The translations under genes and the position numbers were made by a program. 6,930 bases of DNA from contig JALUWE010000508.1 of the NCBI GenBank assembly GCA_027019845.1, forward strand, positions 1-6,930, given 5' to 3'. Of this stretch, positions 5,286 through 6,930 are shown in pieces (positions within the stretch are counted from its first letter, which is position 1; the number at the start of each line of letters is the position of its first letter). The notes below the pieces were generated by a model that had not been told where the DNA came from, ran no database searches, and saw nothing but the letters and a program-made list of their open reading frames with translations. This DNA comes from Anaerolineales bacterium. Its GTDB lineage: Bacteria > Chloroflexota > Anaerolineae > Anaerolineales > JABWBV01.

Positions 5286-6080
5286 CTAATTCCTGATTCT
5301 CGATTCTCGATTCTCGATTCCCGATTCGCAGTTTTCAACCTGCGACTTGAGGCTGGCAATCGCGAGGATTGCGGCCAGGAGGAGGAAGCCCAGCGCGGCC
5401 CAGGCATCCAGGCGTTGGCCGTTCCAGCGGGGGGCGGGGTCGGCACGCAGGGTGGTGAGCAGCCACCAGGCCAGGGCAAGGGCCAGAAAGCCGAAACTGG
5501 CAACCCGGCCAGGGTAGGGCTGCCCGGCCCGGGTGCGCGCCCAATCGTGGGCGATCAGGATCAGCAGGGAGAGCAGCGCGCCGAGCGGTTGCAGGGGCCA
5601 GCGCGGGGCCAGGTTGCCCCACTCGTCCACCGCGGGGAGGGCGTACCAGGCTTCCGAGGGTTGGCCGTACGCGCAGCCATCCAGCCAGCAGCCCAGCCAG
5701 GCCGCCAGGCTGATACTGGCAAAAAGCGGTACAAGAACATCCGCGGTTTGGAGCAGCGCATTTTTTTGCAGCCACGCCATCGCCATCCACACCAACAGCC
5801 CGCCGAGGGCCGCGCCAGGCCAGGAAAGGCCACCGAGGGGCAGGGCAAGGATTTCGTTGGGATGTGCCCGGTAGTAGGCCGCGTACACGGCCACGAACGC
5901 CAATCTGCCGCCGATCAACCCGCCCGCCAGGACAGCCAGGCCAAGCACGACCCGCGGCCGCGCGGCGCGCGGTTCCGAACGCCAGGCAAGCCATCCCAGC
6001 CCCAACGCCGCGCCCGCTCCCAGCAAGAGAGAGAACGCATACACCGGGATGTAGCCAGGCAGATAAAAAGCAATTGTCAC
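5286..6080 (-). CDS. Lgt-like membrane protein (prolipoprotein diacylglyceryl transferase family, degenerate)
   Basis: A 264-residue polytopic membrane protein resembling Lgt, which moves diacylglycerol from phosphatidylglycerol to lipobox cysteines. Family landmarks are GGLIGGRL at 53-60, GLSWPGAALGG at 84-94, LGCWLDGCAYGQP at 129-141, WPLQPLGALL at 161-170 and RWNGQRLDAWAALG at 218-231. Residues known to be essential in E. coli Lgt seem changed: the His of the FHGG motif (H103) is Pro88, and the Arg and Asn of the GRLGN motif (R143, N146) are Trp and Cys. It is therefore probably a paralogue with altered or no transferase activity. About seven hydrophobic segments are visible. The start is GTG at 6080: no in-frame ATG exists upstream, and a TATCAT box six bases before it suggests a leaderless message. 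The last 14 codons or so run through a GATTCTC tandem repeat, so residues 250-264 are repeat-encoded (ENRES pattern). Confidence 0.75.
   Translation of the reverse strand: MTIAFYLPGYIPVYAFSLLLGAGAALGLGWLAWRSEPRAARPRVVLGLAVLAGGLIGGRLAFVAVYAAYYRAHPNEILALPLGGLSWPGAALGGLLVWMAMAWLQKNALLQTADVLVPLFASISLAAWLGCWLDGCAYGQPSEAWYALPAVDEWGNLAPRWPLQPLGALLSLLILIAHDWARTRAGQPYPGRVASFGFLALALAWWLLTTLRADPAPRWNGQRLDAWAALGFLLLAAILAIASLKSQVENCESGIENRESRIRN
5288..5329 (-). repeat. 7-bp tandem repeat (GATTCTC) encoding the C-terminus of the Lgt-like protein
   Basis: Six 7-bp units in perfect register on the + strand: AATTCCT, three GATTCTC copies, GATTCCC and GATTCGC. On the coding strand (GAGAATC) the array supplies the final codons of the Lgt-like gene, and its stop codon TAG (5286-5288) sits at the edge of the array. 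Since 7 is not a multiple of 3, any change of copy number shifts the frame of the protein end. Confidence 0.92.
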
Positions 6081-6086
6081 AACCCA

Positions 6087-6092
6087 ATGATA
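6087..6092 (-). promoter_or_regulatory. Candidate -10 box (TATCAT) for a leaderless Lgt-like transcript
   Basis: On the minus strand TATCAT is followed by exactly six bases and then the GTG start at 6080. With normal -10 geometry, transcription would begin at or next to the first base of the start codon. There is no Shine-Dalgarno and no convincing -35. The same spacing is seen for the divergent NfeD gene. Confidence 0.4.
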
Positions 6093-6100
6093 CCATTTTT

Positions 6101-6150
6101 GTTGGCCGGTTCGTTGGTTGGTTTGTTGGTTCCTGGGCGGTACGTTGGCC
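6101..6150. repeat. 12-bp tandem repeat (GTTGGTTGGTTT type) upstream of the Lgt-like gene
   Basis: Three 12-bp units start at 6101, 6113 and 6125, each beginning GTTGG (GTTGGCCGGTTC, GTTGGTTGGTTT, GTTGGTTCCTGG), and a further GTTGGCC lies at 6144-6150. Each unit can be read as 7 + 5 bases. It forms the left half of the divergent promoter region and reads AACCAAC on the coding strand of the Lgt-like gene. Confidence 0.8.
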
Positions 6151-6191
6151 TTACTCCTTACTTCCTACTTCCTACTTCATACTCCCTACAC
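6150..6191 (+). repeat. 7-bp tandem repeat (CCTACTT type) upstream of the NfeD gene
   Basis: Six 7-bp units in perfect register: CTTACTC, CTTACTT, CCTACTT, CCTACTT, CATACTC and CCTACAC. It directly follows the 12-bp repeat. Its last unit contains CCTACA at 6185-6190, which lies 17 bp upstream of the TATAAT box and is the only candidate -35 (3 of 6 consensus bases), so the array may form part of the promoter. Confidence 0.88.
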
Positions 6192-6207
6192 CGTCCCCCA
6201 TTTCATG

Positions 6208-6213
6208 TATAAT
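6208..6213 (+). promoter_or_regulatory. -10 box (TATAAT) for a probably leaderless NfeD transcript
   Basis: A perfect TATAAT is followed by six bases and then the ATG at 6220, so transcription would start at the A of the start codon. No Shine-Dalgarno is present before this ATG, which fits a leaderless message. The flanking GTATAATGT...CCT matches the box at 649-654. Confidence 0.6.
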
Positions 6214-6219
6214 GTGCCT

Positions 6220-6831
6220 ATGACCATTGCCGAACTCTTGCTCCAGCCAGACATCGCTTACCTGCTGCTGGTAGGCGGCTTTCTGCTGACGCTGATGGCG
6301 TTGCTAACACCGGGGACCGGCGTCTTCGAGGTGGCCGCGCTGTTCGTGCTGCTGCTGGCCGGTTGGGAGGTGTACAATCTGCCGATCAATGGGTGGGCAC
6401 TGGGCGTTCTGCTGGTCGGTGTGATACCATTCTGGCTGGCAGTGCGCCGGTCGAATAACCGGTGGTATCTGGCGCTCTCCATTCTGGCGCTGGTGATCGG
6501 TTCGGTGTACCTGTTTCGAGGGGAAGGCCTGCGCCCGGCGGTCAATCCCGTTCTGGCAGTGGTTGTCTCCTCCCTGACCGGTATTTTCATGTGGATCGTG
6601 ACCGCCAAAACGCTGGAGGCGCAGTTGAGCACCCCTACACATGACCTGGGGGGGCTGATCGGCGCGGTCGGTGTGGCAAAAACCGATATTCACACCGAGG
6701 GGACGGTTTTCGTCAACATGGAAGACTGGAGCGCGCAAAGCGAAGAACCCATCCCTGCCGGAAGTGAAGTGCGTGTGGTCGGGCGGCAGGGTTTGATTTT
6801 GGAAGTGGAGCCAATCCGTTCTGAACATTAA
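6220..6831 (+). CDS. NfeD-like membrane protein, short form (membrane segments plus OB-fold)
   Basis: A 203-residue protein with about five hydrophobic segments (near 12-30, 34-52, 56-75, 82-99 and 109-128), then a C-terminal soluble domain at about 145-199. The segment TPGTGVFEVAAL at 30-41 and the tail GLIGAVGVAKTDI (145-157), GTVFVNMEDWSAQSEE (161-176) and GSEVRVVGRQGLILEVEP (181-198) are the NfeD membrane and OB-fold patterns. The ClpP-like protease domain of full-length NfeD is absent, so this is the short, non-protease type. NfeD proteins work with SPFH/flotillin proteins in membrane microdomains, and the next gene looks like that partner. The ATG at 6220 is chosen because TATAAT ends six bases upstream; earlier in-frame ATGs at 6118 and 6205 would be upstream of or overlap that box and would put repeat sequence in the protein. 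It diverges from the Lgt-like gene across 139 bp. Confidence 0.9.
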   Translation: MTIAELLLQPDIAYLLLVGGFLLTLMALLTPGTGVFEVAALFVLLLAGWEVYNLPINGWALGVLLVGVIPFWLAVRRSNNRWYLALSILALVIGSVYLFRGEGLRPAVNPVLAVVVSSLTGIFMWIVTAKTLEAQLSTPTHDLGGLIGAVGVAKTDIHTEGTVFVNMEDWSAQSEEPIPAGSEVRVVGRQGLILEVEPIRSEH

Positions 6832-6840
6832 CCAATTTTC

Positions 6841-6847
6841 GAGGAGG
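6841..6847 (+). promoter_or_regulatory. Strong Shine-Dalgarno (GAGGAGG) of the downstream gene
   Basis: GAGGAGG lies five bases before the ATG at 6853 and nine bases after the NfeD stop. It is the best ribosome binding site in the window and marks an internal operon gene, in contrast to the SD-less NfeD start. Confidence 0.85.
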
Positions 6848-6852
6848 TCAAC

Positions 6853-6930
6853 ATGCTGTACTCTATCTTAGCGCAAACGGGGGCCGCATCCGCGGGCCTA
6901 TTGCTCTGCCTGGTGGGCGGTGCAGTGCTG
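6853..6930 (+). CDS. N-terminus of a membrane-anchored protein, probably the SPFH/flotillin partner of NfeD (cut by window end)
   Basis: Twenty-six codons are visible, starting MLYSILAQTG and continuing into a hydrophobic stretch (about residues 11-26, AASAGLLLCLVGGAVL) that looks like a membrane anchor. The start has a strong GAGGAGG and the gene begins 21 bp after the NfeD stop, so the two are almost certainly one operon. NfeD genes are very commonly followed by floA/flotillin-like genes whose products have just such a short N-terminal membrane segment; the identity here rests on that context, not on any visible SPFH motif. Another small membrane protein is possible. Confidence 0.6.
   Translation, partial: MLYSILAQTGAASAGLLLCLVGGAVL

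Noticed and set aside
5083..5329. A CRISPR array in the repeat-rich gap.
   Set aside because: Units are 7-15 bp and contiguous, without unique spacers of regular size, and no cas gene is near.
4940..5503. A 187-codon minus-strand open frame over the Lgt-like end, the repeats and the glutaminase start.
   Set aside because: The peptide is repeat-derived (Pro/Tyr/Arg-rich) with no family pattern. It is kept only as the frame that would be entered if the GATTCTC array lost a unit.
6118..6219. Earlier NfeD starts at 6118 or 6205.
   Set aside because: They would translate the CCTACTT array or place the TATAAT box inside the gene; the MTIAELL start fits both promoter position and family N-terminus.

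Overview
This window looks like a GC-rich bacterial chromosome, most likely a Chloroflexota (Anaerolineae-like) genome. That placement is an inference from three things: the style of the proteins (a Uma2 nuclease, a split NAD+ synthetase, an Lgt-like paralogue), the many short tandem repeats between genes, and start codons that lack ribosome binding sites. No rRNA or other taxonomic marker is present.

Layout. On the + strand the window opens with the 3' part of an ABC-F ATPase gene. A seven-base tandem repeat follows and runs right into the start codon of a Uma2-family nuclease gene. A long minus-strand block comes next. In transcription order (right to left) it holds an Lgt-like membrane protein, a 207-bp spacer filled with repeats, a nitrilase-fold glutaminase, a DUF4160/DUF2442 pair, the NAD+ synthetase NadE, a 120-bp MITE-like inverted-repeat element, and an MFS exporter that converges on the Uma2 gene with only 4 bp between the stops. 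At the right end, divergent from the Lgt-like gene, is a + strand NfeD-like gene followed by the first 26 codons of what is probably its flotillin/SPFH partner.

How the genes fit together. The glutaminase-like protein and NadE probably supply the two halves of glutamine-dependent NAD+ synthesis as separate polypeptides. The NfeD plus SPFH pair is a known membrane-organising partnership. The DUF4160/DUF2442 pair sits between the two NAD genes, is visibly AT-richer than its neighbours and overlaps itself by 20 bp, so it looks like an acquired cassette.

The most unusual feature is the intergenic DNA. Several arrays with different unit sequences but mostly a 7- to 8-bp period lie beside start or stop codons. 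They are accompanied by two copies of a foldable 39-45-bp repeat. One array encodes the C-terminus of the Lgt-like protein. The plus strand is C-rich left of the MITE-like element and mostly G-rich right of it, whatever the gene direction. No gap between genes exceeds 300 bp.
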